Below are positions 16,576 through 24,956 of a stretch of 64,000 nucleotides of DNA, in pieces. The position numbers and the translations under genes were made by a program. Origin of the DNA: Micromonospora trifolii (GTDB lineage Bacteria > Actinomycetota > Actinomycetes > Mycobacteriales > Micromonosporaceae). Location: the NCBI RefSeq assembly GCF_022229005.1, contig NZ_JAKKFD010000008.1, positions 106,426 through 170,425 of the forward strand. The letters are read 5' to 3'. The notes under the pieces are model-generated. The model ran no database searches. It had not been told where the DNA came from and saw only the letters and a list, made by a program, of their open reading frames with translations. Position 1 is the stretch's first letter; the number at the start of each line of letters is the position of its first letter.

Positions 16576-18414
16576 TCAGGCGTCCAGGCCGCGAAGCACC
16601 AGCGGCAGCCGGGTCACGGCACCGTCGACCACCCGGACCGGTACGCCCCAGTCCTGCCGGGTCAGGTGACACGCCGCGTGCTCGACGTCCGCGTCGCAGG
16701 TCGCCGCCTGCGCGGTCACCTGGAGCACCCCAGCGGTGACCTCGCCGTTGAGCACCAGCCGACGGGACAGCTCGGTGCCCGTGCCGGCACCGTCGACCAG
16801 CAGCTCCGGCGGGGACGCGGAGACCACCAGCCGGGTCGACGGCCCGTACGTCTCGTCCAGCTTCTGCCCCGGCGCCGGGGTGAAGACGATGTCCAGGGTG
16901 ACCTCGCCAGCCGCGACGTCGGTCGGCTTGCGCTCGGTACGGTGCCGGGGCCCGTCGACAGTGCTGGCACCCGCCGCCGACAGGGCACCCGGCGCGAGCC
17001 GGGTCAGCCGGTGTGCGGCGGACTCCACCACCAGCACCTCACCGGACGGGGTGAGCACCAGGTCGCTCGGCTCCGCCAACCCGTCGGCGACGGTGGAGAC
17101 CTGGTTGCTGGCCGGGTCGAAGCGGCGCACCGCGCCGTTGTACGTGTCAGCGATCAGCACCGAGCCGTCCGGCAGCGCGCACACGCCCAGCGGGTGCTGG
17201 AGCAGCGCGGTCTCCGCCGGACCGTCCACGTGCCCGAAGTCGAACAGGCCCTGCCCGACGGCGGTGCCCAGCACACCGTTCTCGACGTACCGGATCGAGC
17301 TGGTCTCGCTGTCGGCCACCCAGAGCCGGGTGCCGTCGGCGGAGGTGGAGAGCCCCGACGGCTGGGCCATCCACGCCTCGGCCAGCGGGCCGTCGCGCAA
17401 CGCCTCAACTGTGGTGCCGGCGTACATGCCGGCGGTCCGCTTGATCGGGTCGAACCACCAGAGCTGGTGGATCCCGGCCATCGCGATGATCAGCTTGTCG
17501 TCGTACCAGGCCAGGTCCCACGGGGAGGAGAGGTCGACGGCGAACGCGTCGTGGGCGTGGTCGTCGACCTCAGCGCGCCACTGCCGCCCACTGCCGGCCA
17601 CCGTGACCACCTCGCCGGACTCCAGCCGTACGCCGCGCAGCAGGTGGTTGACAGTGTCGGCCACCACCAGGTCGTAGCCGGCCACCTCGGCGACGTGCGT
17701 GGGCAGCAGGCACACCCCCTGCGGCTCGGAGAACGTCGCCGCGGCGGCTGGCCCGTCCGCCCGGCCCCGCTCACCCGAGCCGATCCGACGCACCGGCGTC
17801 TCACCGTCCGGCTCGATCTCGACCAGTGAGTGCCGGGCCGAGTCCGAGACCAGCAGGTTGCCGTTCGGCAGCAACACCGCCTTACCCGGGAAGCGCAGCG
17901 CGGTCTCCGGCGCCGGCGGCGGGACGTACGGGCCGTTCCCCCGGTGCAGGGTGCCCTTGGCCTCATGGGCGGCGATCAACTCGTCGACCAGTCGGGCCAG
18001 CCCCTCGGCGTGCCCCTCGCCGGCCATGGTGGCCACCACGTAACCCTCGGGGTCGATCACCGACAGGGTCGGCCAGGCCCGGGCCGCGTACTGCTGCCAC
18101 ATGTCCAGCTCAGGGTCGTCGAGTACGGGGTGGTGCACCCCGTACCGCTCCACGGCGGCGGCGAGCGCGTCGGCGTCCTTCTCGTGCTCGAACTTCGGCG
18201 AGTGCACGCCGATCACGACGAGCACGTCGCCGTACTTCTCCTCCAGCGGGCGCAGCTCGTCGAGCACGTGCAGGCAGTTGATACAGCAGAACGTCCAAAA
18301 ATCAGCGATGACGATCTTGCCGCGAAGGTCGGCGAGCTTGAGGTCGCGCCCGCCGGTGTTCAGCCAGCCCCGACCGTGCAGTTCGGGAGCCCGTACTCGC
18401 GCTGTCGTTCCCAT
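16576..18414 (-). CDS. Thioredoxin-fold and NHL-repeat protein
   Basis: A 612-residue protein. Residues 1-150 are a thioredoxin/TlpA-like domain with the redox motif FWTFCCINC (cysteines 43, 44 and 47, an extra Cys before the CxxC) and AWPTLSVIDPEGYVV. Residues about 170-500 form an NHL beta-propeller with repeated blade motifs such as FPGKAVLLPNGNLLVSDSA, FSEPQGVCLLP, QPSGLSTSADGTRLWVADSE and HPLGVCALPDGSVLIADTY. The C-terminal 110 residues form a beta-rich domain. No signal peptide is seen, so it is probably cytoplasmic. Homologous NHLRC2-like proteins have no settled function. Confidence 0.88.
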   Translation of the reverse strand: MGTTARVRAPELHGRGWLNTGGRDLKLADLRGKIVIADFWTFCCINCLHVLDELRPLEEKYGDVLVVIGVHSPKFEHEKDADALAAAVERYGVHHPVLDDPELDMWQQYAARAWPTLSVIDPEGYVVATMAGEGHAEGLARLVDELIAAHEAKGTLHRGNGPYVPPPAPETALRFPGKAVLLPNGNLLVSDSARHSLVEIEPDGETPVRRIGSGERGRADGPAAAATFSEPQGVCLLPTHVAEVAGYDLVVADTVNHLLRGVRLESGEVVTVAGSGRQWRAEVDDHAHDAFAVDLSSPWDLAWYDDKLIIAMAGIHQLWWFDPIKRTAGMYAGTTVEALRDGPLAEAWMAQPSGLSTSADGTRLWVADSETSSIRYVENGVLGTAVGQGLFDFGHVDGPAETALLQHPLGVCALPDGSVLIADTYNGAVRRFDPASNQVSTVADGLAEPSDLVLTPSGEVLVVESAAHRLTRLAPGALSAAGASTVDGPRHRTERKPTDVAAGEVTLDIVFTPAPGQKLDETYGPSTRLVVSASPPELLVDGAGTGTELSRRLVLNGEVTAGVLQVTAQAATCDADVEHAACHLTRQDWGVPVRVVDGAVTRLPLVLRGLDA

Positions 18415-18555
18415 GCCTGTCAGCCTGCCACGCCCCGTGGGCCCAGCCGCCGTGACCCGTACGACAAGCGTCCTAGCCTGCGCCGCGCTCCCGGCGCTTC
18501 GCGGCGTACTCGCGGACCTCTGCCGCGTCCCAGATCAAGCTCGACCGAGGACTCG

Positions 18556-18942
18556 CTAGCTACCTAACGTCCCGATCTCGCTGATCGCGGTCCCAAGAGT
18601 CGGACAGGCCCAGACCGCTCGGTCGGCGCGTACCACCGCTGTCAGGGGGTGGCTCTCGGGATGCTGGGGACAGGGCGGCCAGTTGGTGGCACGGCCCAGT
18701 GACCACAGTGCCTCCACCGCCCAGTCCTGAACCTGGTCGGCGAGTGTGACGATCTGCGTCACGGCGGGTAGTCCGAGGTCGACTGAGATCCCGTGGCCGG
18801 AACCGTCGGAAGCGTAGAGGAAGGCGCTGGCGGTCTGTGGGTCGTCTCGCCACCGTTCATCGCGGAGATCGGGCTGCACCCCGTCAGGCTTCCCAAGATC
18901 GGACAAGATCGGCTCCAGCGCCGCCGCCAACTCACGTTCCAC
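18556..18942 (-). CDS. Hypothetical protein
   Basis: A soluble acidic protein of 128 residues, with no signal or transmembrane segment. The central part reads ASDGSGHGISVDLGLP, then VTQIVTLADQVQDWAVEALW and a Pro/His-rich loop PPCPQHPESHPL. The compact layout with three spaced cysteines in the second half (PPCP, VWACP) suggests a folded domain, but I do not recognise it. The GTG at 18942 is the only start that keeps the N-terminal helix; the ribosome site is weak. Confidence 0.6.
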   Translation of the reverse strand: MERELAAALEPILSDLGKPDGVQPDLRDERWRDDPQTASAFLYASDGSGHGISVDLGLPAVTQIVTLADQVQDWAVEALWSLGRATNWPPCPQHPESHPLTAVVRADRAVWACPTLGTAISEIGTLGS

Positions 18943-19029
18943 AACCGGATTGTGCCCGAGATGCCGACAACACCTGCGGGTACGACGACGGCGGGGCCAC
19001 GGTTGCCCGTGACCCCGCCGCCGGTGGAG

Positions 19030-21765
19030 CTACTTCGCGGCCGGCTTCAGGCAGAGCACCCGGTTGGTGCCCTCACCCGGCAGCACCACGTGGGGCTGCG
19101 TCGGGTCGGCGCACTTCTCCTTGGCGTCCACCTTCGAGACGATAGTGAACGCGCTCGCCTCGCCGCAGTCCGCCGCCGAGGCGCCGCCCTGCCCGGACTG
19201 CTTCACGCAGGTGCCGACCGCCGGGTCGAAGGCCGGCGTGTCGTTCTTGTCACCGACCTTGCCGAGCAGCAGCAGCAGGCCGAGCGGCACCGCCAGGATG
19301 AGCATCGCAGCGATCAGCACCGCGGCGAGCACCCTGCCGTTGCGTACCTTCGGCGTCGGTGGCTCGACCTTCGGCTCGTCGGCGTCCGGCTTGAACGCGT
19401 CGAACCGGCCCTGGTCCGACTGGCCGGCCTCCTGGCCCCAGGACGGCGCGGGCTGCGGCGGTGGCGGGAACGACGGCGGGAAGCCGCCGCCCGGCACCGG
19501 CTCGGTCGCCGGTCCGCCGTAGCCCGGCGTGCCGGAGCCCGGGCCGCCGAAGCTCGGCGCGCCGAAGGTCGCCGTCCCGTTCACGGTGCCGGCGGCAGGT
19601 GACCCGGGGCCGCCGAACTGGTCCGCCGGCGGCTCGGCACCCGAGTGCGGGCGGGTGCCGTTCACCGGCCTGTTGTTGCCCGGGGCGTCGACGAAGGACG
19701 GCACACCGGGCGGGAACGCCGGCGGCGCCGACGGGGCCTCGTTGAACGTGTTCGGCGCGGGCTGCCGGTCGTCGAAGCGCGGATCGGCCGGGGACTCGCC
19801 GCCCCAGCCGGGCCCAGCCTGCCGCTGCGCGTCGTTCTGCCAGTCGGGTGCGGCCTGCTGCCGCTGCGCCTCGTGCTGCCAGTCGGGAGCGATCTGCCGC
19901 TGCCCCTCCTGCTGCCAGTCGGAAGCGGCCTGCCGTGGCGCGTCGTTCTGCCACTCCGGAGCACCCTGACGGTCGTCGCCCGGGTCGCCCTGGAACGCCT
20001 CCGGCTCCGGCTCGGCCTCCGGTTCCGGTCGTGCCGGACGGCCGTACACCCGGGGTTGCGGGGTGGCCGTGCCGGTCGGTCGGATGGCCTGGTCGGTCGG
20101 GGGCATCACCCGGCTGGCCAGCGGCACCGAAGCGCTCGCCGTGGCCCGGGCCGCCGCGCTGGCTGCCGACTCGGCGTCCGACACCGGTACGACAGCGCGG
20201 CCCGCTCCGGACTCCGGAGAGGTACGCGGGGCGGGCACCACAGCGGCACTCGCCTGCACGTCCTCGGGGCGGCCACCGTACTGCGCGGCGGCGTCCGGGG
20301 TCTCCCGCTCGGGGTAGGCGGGCTGCTCGGGGATCGGAGCGAACTGGGCCTGGGGCGCGTAGTCGGCCGGCGGGGCGGCAGCCAGGCTGGCACCCGGGAC
20401 GCGCTGCTCCTGCGGAGGCAGCGGCACCGCGTTCGCCGGCGAGATGCCCGGCGCGGGACCGGGCTGGTAGGCCGGTGCCTCGTCGCCCCGGTCAGCTTCC
20501 CAGCCCCCACGGGACTGGGCGGAAGCCTCGGCCTCCGCGCGACCCCACACCTCACCGGGGGCCCACGGCTCGACCTCCGGCGCGCCGCCGGAATTGCCCT
20601 GTACGGCATTGTCCGGGCCGGCGGCCCAGTTGGGCGCACCACCGCTGGTGGGCACGCTGGCGCTGGCCCGGGCGGGGAGGTTGCTCGGCTCGGCCGGGGT
20701 CCACCCTGCCTGCTCCGGCCGCTCGGTCGGCTGCTCCGGCTGGGAGAGCACCCAGTCGGGCTGCTGCGGACGGCTCTCGGCGCCGCCCCAGGCGGTCGGC
20801 TGCGCGGGCTGGTCCTGCCGCGCGTCGCTGCCGTCGTTCCACACTGCGGGCTGCGCCTGCTGCTGCTGCGCGGCCCACCCGCCGGAGTTGGCCGGGTCGT
20901 CCTGCGCGGGCCAGGTCGTCGTCGGGGCCGGGACCTGGGCAGCGCCACGGGCCGGGTTCGGCTGGGCGGCCTGACCCCAGGCTTGGGCGGGCTGCTCGGT
21001 CGCTTCGGCGGGTTGGCCCCAGGCCGGTGGCGACTGCTCCGCCGGCGTCCACACCGGCTGGTCGTCGCGGGCGGCGCCGCCAGCGGGCCAGCCGCCGTTG
21101 CCAGTGGCCTGGTCCTGCTGAGCGCCGCCGGACCAGCCGGCGGCCTGCCCTGCGTCGGGTTGCGGCGATTCGGCTCCGCGCCAGTCGGCGGCGGGCGGGT
21201 TGGCCTGCGGCGCGTCGCCCCAGCCGCCGGCGCTGGCCGGGTCTTCCTGGGCGGGCCAGGCGGCGGTGGCCGGGGGAACCTGCGCGGCCCCCCGCGCGGC
21301 CGGCTGGACCTGCACCCAGTCCGGCTGCTCAGCGGGGGCGTTCGGGGCCCAGGTCGGCGAGGGTGCGCTCTGCTCGGCGGGCGTCCAGCCCTGCTGCTGC
21401 GCGGCCCAGGGGTCGGGCTGTGCCGGAGCCTGCGCGCCGTCGTTGCCGGGCCACGCGCCGGCCTGCTGCTGCGGCGGTTCGCTCGCGCCGCCAGCGGCCC
21501 AGGCGGGCTGCGCCGGGTCGTCGGGCTGCGGAGCGGCGGCGGCACCCCAGGCGGGGGCCGGCGGCTGCTCGGGCTGGGTCGCCCATGCCGGTGCCGACGG
21601 GTTGGACCGCGTCGGGGGCGGGGGTGCCCAGCCCAGGTCGGGGCCGCCGGCGTTCTGGCCGTTGTCCGGCTGCGCCGGGCGGTCGCCGTACGGCGCCGGT
21701 CCGCCGGCGCCCGGTGACACCTCGTCCGGCTCCTGGCCGGGTCGGTGCGGGCCCTCGGACGTCAT
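19030..21765 (-). CDS. Very large disordered, single-pass membrane protein (LppU/SCO3897-like C-terminus)
   Basis: A 911-residue protein. Residues 1 to about 780 are low-complexity Pro/Ala/Gln/Trp-rich sequence with many WAA, PAWG and QQ motifs. One transmembrane helix follows (GRVLAAVLIAAMLILAVPLG), then a small extracytoplasmic domain with cysteines in VGTCVKQSG, AADCGEASAF, EKCADP and VLCLKP. That cysteine-bearing domain after a long cytoplasmic tail resembles LppU/SCO3897-type proteins. The ATG at 21765 follows GGAGGAGG. Function is unknown; the tail could be a multivalent scaffold. Confidence 0.8.
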   Translation of the reverse strand: MTSEGPHRPGQEPDEVSPGAGGPAPYGDRPAQPDNGQNAGGPDLGWAPPPPTRSNPSAPAWATQPEQPPAPAWGAAAAPQPDDPAQPAWAAGGASEPPQQQAGAWPGNDGAQAPAQPDPWAAQQQGWTPAEQSAPSPTWAPNAPAEQPDWVQVQPAARGAAQVPPATAAWPAQEDPASAGGWGDAPQANPPAADWRGAESPQPDAGQAAGWSGGAQQDQATGNGGWPAGGAARDDQPVWTPAEQSPPAWGQPAEATEQPAQAWGQAAQPNPARGAAQVPAPTTTWPAQDDPANSGGWAAQQQQAQPAVWNDGSDARQDQPAQPTAWGGAESRPQQPDWVLSQPEQPTERPEQAGWTPAEPSNLPARASASVPTSGGAPNWAAGPDNAVQGNSGGAPEVEPWAPGEVWGRAEAEASAQSRGGWEADRGDEAPAYQPGPAPGISPANAVPLPPQEQRVPGASLAAAPPADYAPQAQFAPIPEQPAYPERETPDAAAQYGGRPEDVQASAAVVPAPRTSPESGAGRAVVPVSDAESAASAAARATASASVPLASRVMPPTDQAIRPTGTATPQPRVYGRPARPEPEAEPEPEAFQGDPGDDRQGAPEWQNDAPRQAASDWQQEGQRQIAPDWQHEAQRQQAAPDWQNDAQRQAGPGWGGESPADPRFDDRQPAPNTFNEAPSAPPAFPPGVPSFVDAPGNNRPVNGTRPHSGAEPPADQFGGPGSPAAGTVNGTATFGAPSFGGPGSGTPGYGGPATEPVPGGGFPPSFPPPPQPAPSWGQEAGQSDQGRFDAFKPDADEPKVEPPTPKVRNGRVLAAVLIAAMLILAVPLGLLLLLGKVGDKNDTPAFDPAVGTCVKQSGQGGASAADCGEASAFTIVSKVDAKEKCADPTQPHVVLPGEGTNRVLCLKPAAK
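19811..19964. repeat. Coding tandem repeat, 36-39 bp units
   Basis: About four imperfect units of 12-13 codons lie inside the large disordered protein. Each encodes a version of DWQNDAQRQAAP (for example DWQHEAQRQQAAP and DWQQEGQRQIAP). Unit-length differences of one codon suggest slippage or unequal recombination. Confidence 0.7.
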
Positions 21766-22043
21766 GGGTGCGCCTCCTCCATCACATGTCGGCTCGCCGG
21801 TGCCGATCGGTCTCCTCGGCGTGGCTGCCGGCGTCACCGGCGTACCGCTGTGCCGGCTCCCCGCACGGTATCGGGTGGTCGCACGACACGTCCAAGGAGC
21901 ACTGGCCGTCACTCACCGTGGCCGGTTGACGTCGAGCAGTTTTGTCGGCTCGGCCTCTGCCGGGTCGGCGGGCGGCGACCGAAGCCCACCGTACCGGGCG
22001 CTGCGGCAGGGCGGAATCCCGGTGGTGGTGGTTGGGAAACGCC
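21766..22043. other. Gene-free stretch upstream of the large disordered protein
   Basis: Between the start of the large disordered protein (21765) and the small gene at 22108 there is a 342-base gap. Apart from the ribosome site GGAGGAGG next to 21765 and the terminator hairpin at 22044-22075, I see no gene or clear promoter in it. Confidence 0.5.
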
Positions 22044-22075
22044 GATGGCCCACCCGGTGGGCCGGGTGGGCCATC
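22044..22075 (-). terminator. Terminator hairpin after the 45-residue gene
   Basis: Perfect 14-base arms GATGGCCCACCCGG (22044-22057) and CCGGGTGGGCCATC (22062-22075) with a TGGG loop, 32 bases downstream of the small gene on the minus strand. Confidence 0.8.
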
Positions 22076-22107
22076 GATCTGGAGGAGGTGCGAAATGTCG
22101 TGGAGCG

Positions 22108-22245
22108 TCAGCTCATGTGACGCTGGGCGATGACGAGGATTTCCTCGCGGACCGCCGGCGAGTTCGCCGAGCGCAGCGCGTGCTCGATGGCACGGGCGCG
22201 GCGGGTGGCGTCGCGGTGGTTGCGGATTCGCTCGATCATGCTCAT
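22108..22245 (-). CDS. Small basic protein of 45 residues, hypothetical
   Basis: A short gene below the usual length cut-off. It encodes 45 residues starting MSMIERIRNHRDATRRARAI and ending EEILVIAQRHMS, predicted to be mostly alpha-helical and strongly basic in its first half. Support: an ATG with GGGGGA upstream on the coding strand, GC-rich third positions throughout, its own perfect terminator hairpin downstream, and an AT-rich leader (22246-22400). I recall similar tiny proteins in actinomycete genomes but know no function. Confidence 0.72.
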   Translation of the reverse strand: MSMIERIRNHRDATRRARAIEHALRSANSPAVREEILVIAQRHMS

Positions 22246-22402
22246 TGGTGGGTCCCCCTAGCTATTCGGTTGTCAGCCCCTGATGCCTCTATTCAACAGC
22301 AGAAGCCGGCGAACTTCCATCGATTATTAGGTGAGCTGAGACACCTGCCTAACAATCAAAGGTCAACAGGCCATCTGGCCGAAGGTTCCGTCGTCCAACG
22401 GA

Positions 22403-22446
22403 CACGGCCGGTGTGCCGGGCGTTAACCCGTGGCACACCGGCCGTG
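22403..22446 (-). terminator. Terminator hairpin after the E2 gene
   Basis: Perfect 15-base arms CACGGCCGGTGTGCC (22403-22417) and GGCACACCGGCCGTG (22432-22446), 18 bases beyond the E2 stop codon. Confidence 0.85.
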
Positions 22447-22464
22447 GCTGGCGTTTCGAACCGG

Positions 22465-23961
22465 TCAGGTCCAGGCGAGCAGCGCCGCCTCCGGATCCGT
22501 GAGGAAGTCGCCGACGTCCCGCAGGAACTTCGAGCCCAGCTCACCGTCGATGATCCGGTGGTCGAAGCTCAGACCCAGCGTGGTGACCTGGCGAACCTTG
22601 ACCTTGCCCTTGTGCACCCAGGGCATCTCCCGCACCGCGCCGAAGGCCAGGATCGCGGACTCACCCGGCGGCAGGATCGGTGTGCCGGTGTCCACCCCGA
22701 ACACGCCGACGTTGGTGATCGTCAGGGTGCCGCCGGACATGGCCGCCGGTGAGGTGCGGCCGGACTTCGCCGTCTGCACCAGGTCGGTCAGCGCGTCCGC
22801 CAACTCGCGCAGCGAGAGTCGGCCGGCGTCCTTGACGTTCGGCACGATCAGGCCACGCTCGGTGGCCGCCGCGATGCCGAGGTTGACGTACTCCTTGACC
22901 ACGATCTCGTCGCCCGCCCAGGTCGAGTTGACCATCGGGTGCCGTTGCACCGCCAGCAGCACCGCCTTCGCCACCAGCAGCAGCGGCGAGACCCGTACGT
23001 CGCGCCACTCCCGTCGGCCGCGCAGCCGGTCCAGGGCCTTCATCGCCCGGGTCACGTCGACGGTCAGGAACTCCGTCACGTGCGGGGCGGTGAACGCCGA
23101 GCGGGACATGTTCTCGGCGGTCAGCTTGCGGACGCCCTTGACCGGGATGCGCTGCTCCCGGTCCGTACCGAAGCTGGGCGCGCTCGTCACCGCGATCGGC
23201 TCGGCAACCACCACGCTCGCACCGCTCGCCGCCTGCTGCACGTCCTCCCGGGTGATCGAGCCGAGCGGCCCCGACCCGGTCAACGTGCCAAGGTCGACCC
23301 CGAGATCCTTGGCGAGCTTGCGCACCGGCGGCTTGGCCAGCACGCCGCCGGTCGCCCTGCCGCTTGCCTCGCCGCGTCGATCATGGACTTGTGGTGCCGG
23401 AATCGTAGAGGTCGCGGCTGGTTTGTCACCCACCACAACTCCATGATCGACCCCAGCGGGGGCGGCGGCGGGAGCCGTCGCGGCCTGCGCCGGGACCGCG
23501 CCCTTGCGGGGGCGGCGCTTAGCGGCGGTGGTACGCGGGCCGTAGCCGACCAGCACCGCCGTCCGCCCACCCGGGGCCGCGCCACCGATCAGGCCGGGCT
23601 CGACCATGCCCTCGGCCGGCGCCACCTCCACCGCCGCCAGCGAGGCCGCCGACGGGGTCGGCAGGTCACCGCTGGGCGTGGCAGTTGTCGACGGCGCGTC
23701 CAGCGGGCCGGCACCCGGGTCGGTGTCGATCGCGATGATCGGCGTACCGACCTCGACAGTGGTGCCCTCCGGGTGGTGGATGGCCTGCACCTGGCCGGCC
23801 CACTTCGCCGGGATCTCCACCGCCGCCTTGGCCGTCTCCACCTCGACGATCGGCTGGTTCAGCTCGATGATGTCGCCGACCTTGACCAGCCAGGCCAGGA
23901 TCTCGCCCTCGGTCAGCCCCTCGCCCAGGTCGGGCAGGTTGAACGTCTTGATCCGGGACAT
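22465..23961 (-). CDS. bkdC: Dihydrolipoamide acyltransferase (E2) of a 2-oxoacid dehydrogenase complex
   Basis: A 498-residue E2 subunit. The lipoyl domain (residues 1-80) has the lipoyl-lysine motif EVETAKAAVEI. A flexible linker follows, then the E1/E3-binding domain (VLAKPPVRKLAKDLGVDL near residue 226) and the catalytic CoA-acyltransferase domain with the active-site FDHRIIDGELG near residue 476. It transfers acyl groups from the E1-bound intermediate to CoA. The linker contains an in-frame palindromic element (23376-23451). ATG at 23961 is used; a GTG at 23970 overlapping the E1beta stop is an equal alternative. Branched-chain rather than pyruvate specificity is inferred from the alpha/beta E1 layout. 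Confidence 0.9.
   Translation of the reverse strand: MSRIKTFNLPDLGEGLTEGEILAWLVKVGDIIELNQPIVEVETAKAAVEIPAKWAGQVQAIHHPEGTTVEVGTPIIAIDTDPGAGPLDAPSTTATPSGDLPTPSAASLAAVEVAPAEGMVEPGLIGGAAPGGRTAVLVGYGPRTTAAKRRPRKGAVPAQAATAPAAAPAGVDHGVVVGDKPAATSTIPAPQVHDRRGEASGRATGGVLAKPPVRKLAKDLGVDLGTLTGSGPLGSITREDVQQAASGASVVVAEPIAVTSAPSFGTDREQRIPVKGVRKLTAENMSRSAFTAPHVTEFLTVDVTRAMKALDRLRGRREWRDVRVSPLLLVAKAVLLAVQRHPMVNSTWAGDEIVVKEYVNLGIAAATERGLIVPNVKDAGRLSLRELADALTDLVQTAKSGRTSPAAMSGGTLTITNVGVFGVDTGTPILPPGESAILAFGAVREMPWVHKGKVKVRQVTTLGLSFDHRIIDGELGSKFLRDVGDFLTDPEAALLAWT
23376..23451. repeat. GATC palindromic element C, inside the E2 coding sequence
   Basis: Arms of 21 bases (23376-23396 and 23431-23451) pair at 20 of 21 positions across a 34-base loop. 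The outer part reads GTCGATCATGGA. The element is in frame in the E2 linker, encoding roughly GVDHGVVVGDKPAATS and TIPAPQVHDRR, and adds no stop codon. The repeat architecture matches the intergenic elements A, B and D-G. Confidence 0.85.
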
Positions 23962-23966
23962 GTCGC

Positions 23967-24956
23967 TCACCAGCCGAAGGAGCGGTCGACGGCGTCGAGC
24001 ACCCGGTCGAGGTCGGGCAGGAACTCCTCCTCCACCCGGGCGGCCGGGTAGGGGATGTCGAAGCCGGTCACCCGCAGCACTGGCGACTCCAGGGAGTAGA
24101 AGCACTCCTCGGTGATCCGGGCGGCCAACTCGGCGCCGAGGCCGATGTTGGACGGCGCCTCGTGCACCACTACCGCACGGCCGGTGCGCTTCACCGACTC
24201 GTACGCCGCGGTCAGGTCCAGCGGCGAGAGCGAACGCAGGTCGATGACCTCCAACTCCCGGCCGTCCTCGGCGGCGGCGGTCGCCGCCTCCAGGCAGGTC
24301 CGCACCATCGGGCCGTAGGCCAGCACGGTGACGTCGGTGCCGGGCCGCACGACCCGGGCCGAGTGCAGGGGGTACGCGTCGGCCAGCGGCGCCTCCAGGT
24401 CGACCTGGCCCTTCTCCCAGTAGCGCCGCTTGGGCTCCAGGAACACGATCGGGTCGTCCGAGGCGATGGCCTGCTGGATCATCACGTACGCGTCCTGCGG
24501 GTTGGAGCAGGTCACCACCTTCAGGCCGGCGGTGTGCGCGAAGTACGCCTCCGGCGACTCGGAGTGGTGCTCCACAGCGCCGATGCCGCCGCCGAACGGG
24601 ATCCGGATCACCATGGGGATGCTGAGCCGGCCGCCCGAGCGGTAGTGCATCTTCGCCACCTGCGACACGATCTGGTCGTACGCCGGGTAGACGAAGCCGT
24701 CGAACTGGATCTCGCAGACCGGCCGGTAGCCGCGGATGGCCAGACCGACGGCGGTGCCGATGATGCCGGACTCGGCCAACGGGGTGTCGATCACCCGCTG
24801 GTCGCCGAAGTCCTTCTGGAGACCGTCGGTGATCCGGAAGACGCCGCCGAGCTTGCCGACGTCCTCGCCCATGATGATGACCTTGGGGTCGTTCTCCAGG
24901 GCGCGGCGCAGACCTGTGTTGAGGGCCTTGCCGATGGTGAGCGTCTCCGTGGCCAT
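23967..24956 (-). CDS. bkdB: 2-oxoacid dehydrogenase E1 component, beta subunit
   Basis: A 329-residue E1beta protein (transketolase pyrimidine-binding and C-terminal domains). Motifs are KVIIMGEDVGKLGGVFRIT near residue 25, DTPLAESGIIGTAVGLAIRG near 59, CEIQFDGFVYPAYDQIVSQ and GGIGAVEHHSESPEAYFAHT near 122, with the C-terminal VVVHEAPSNIGLGAELAA. It binds thiamine diphosphate with E1alpha. The ATG overlaps the E1alpha stop (ATGA) and its own stop lies at the E2 start, so the operon is translationally coupled. Confidence 0.92.
   Translation of the reverse strand: MATETLTIGKALNTGLRRALENDPKVIIMGEDVGKLGGVFRITDGLQKDFGDQRVIDTPLAESGIIGTAVGLAIRGYRPVCEIQFDGFVYPAYDQIVSQVAKMHYRSGGRLSIPMVIRIPFGGGIGAVEHHSESPEAYFAHTAGLKVVTCSNPQDAYVMIQQAIASDDPIVFLEPKRRYWEKGQVDLEAPLADAYPLHSARVVRPGTDVTVLAYGPMVRTCLEAATAAAEDGRELEVIDLRSLSPLDLTAAYESVKRTGRAVVVHEAPSNIGLGAELAARITEECFYSLESPVLRVTGFDIPYPAARVEEEFLPDLDRVLDAVDRSFGW

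Noticed and set aside
19645..21929. Several long open frames opposite the large disordered protein
   Set aside because: Low-complexity GC-rich coding DNA opens all frames; only the minus-strand frame has a ribosome site, a transmembrane helix and a cysteine domain.
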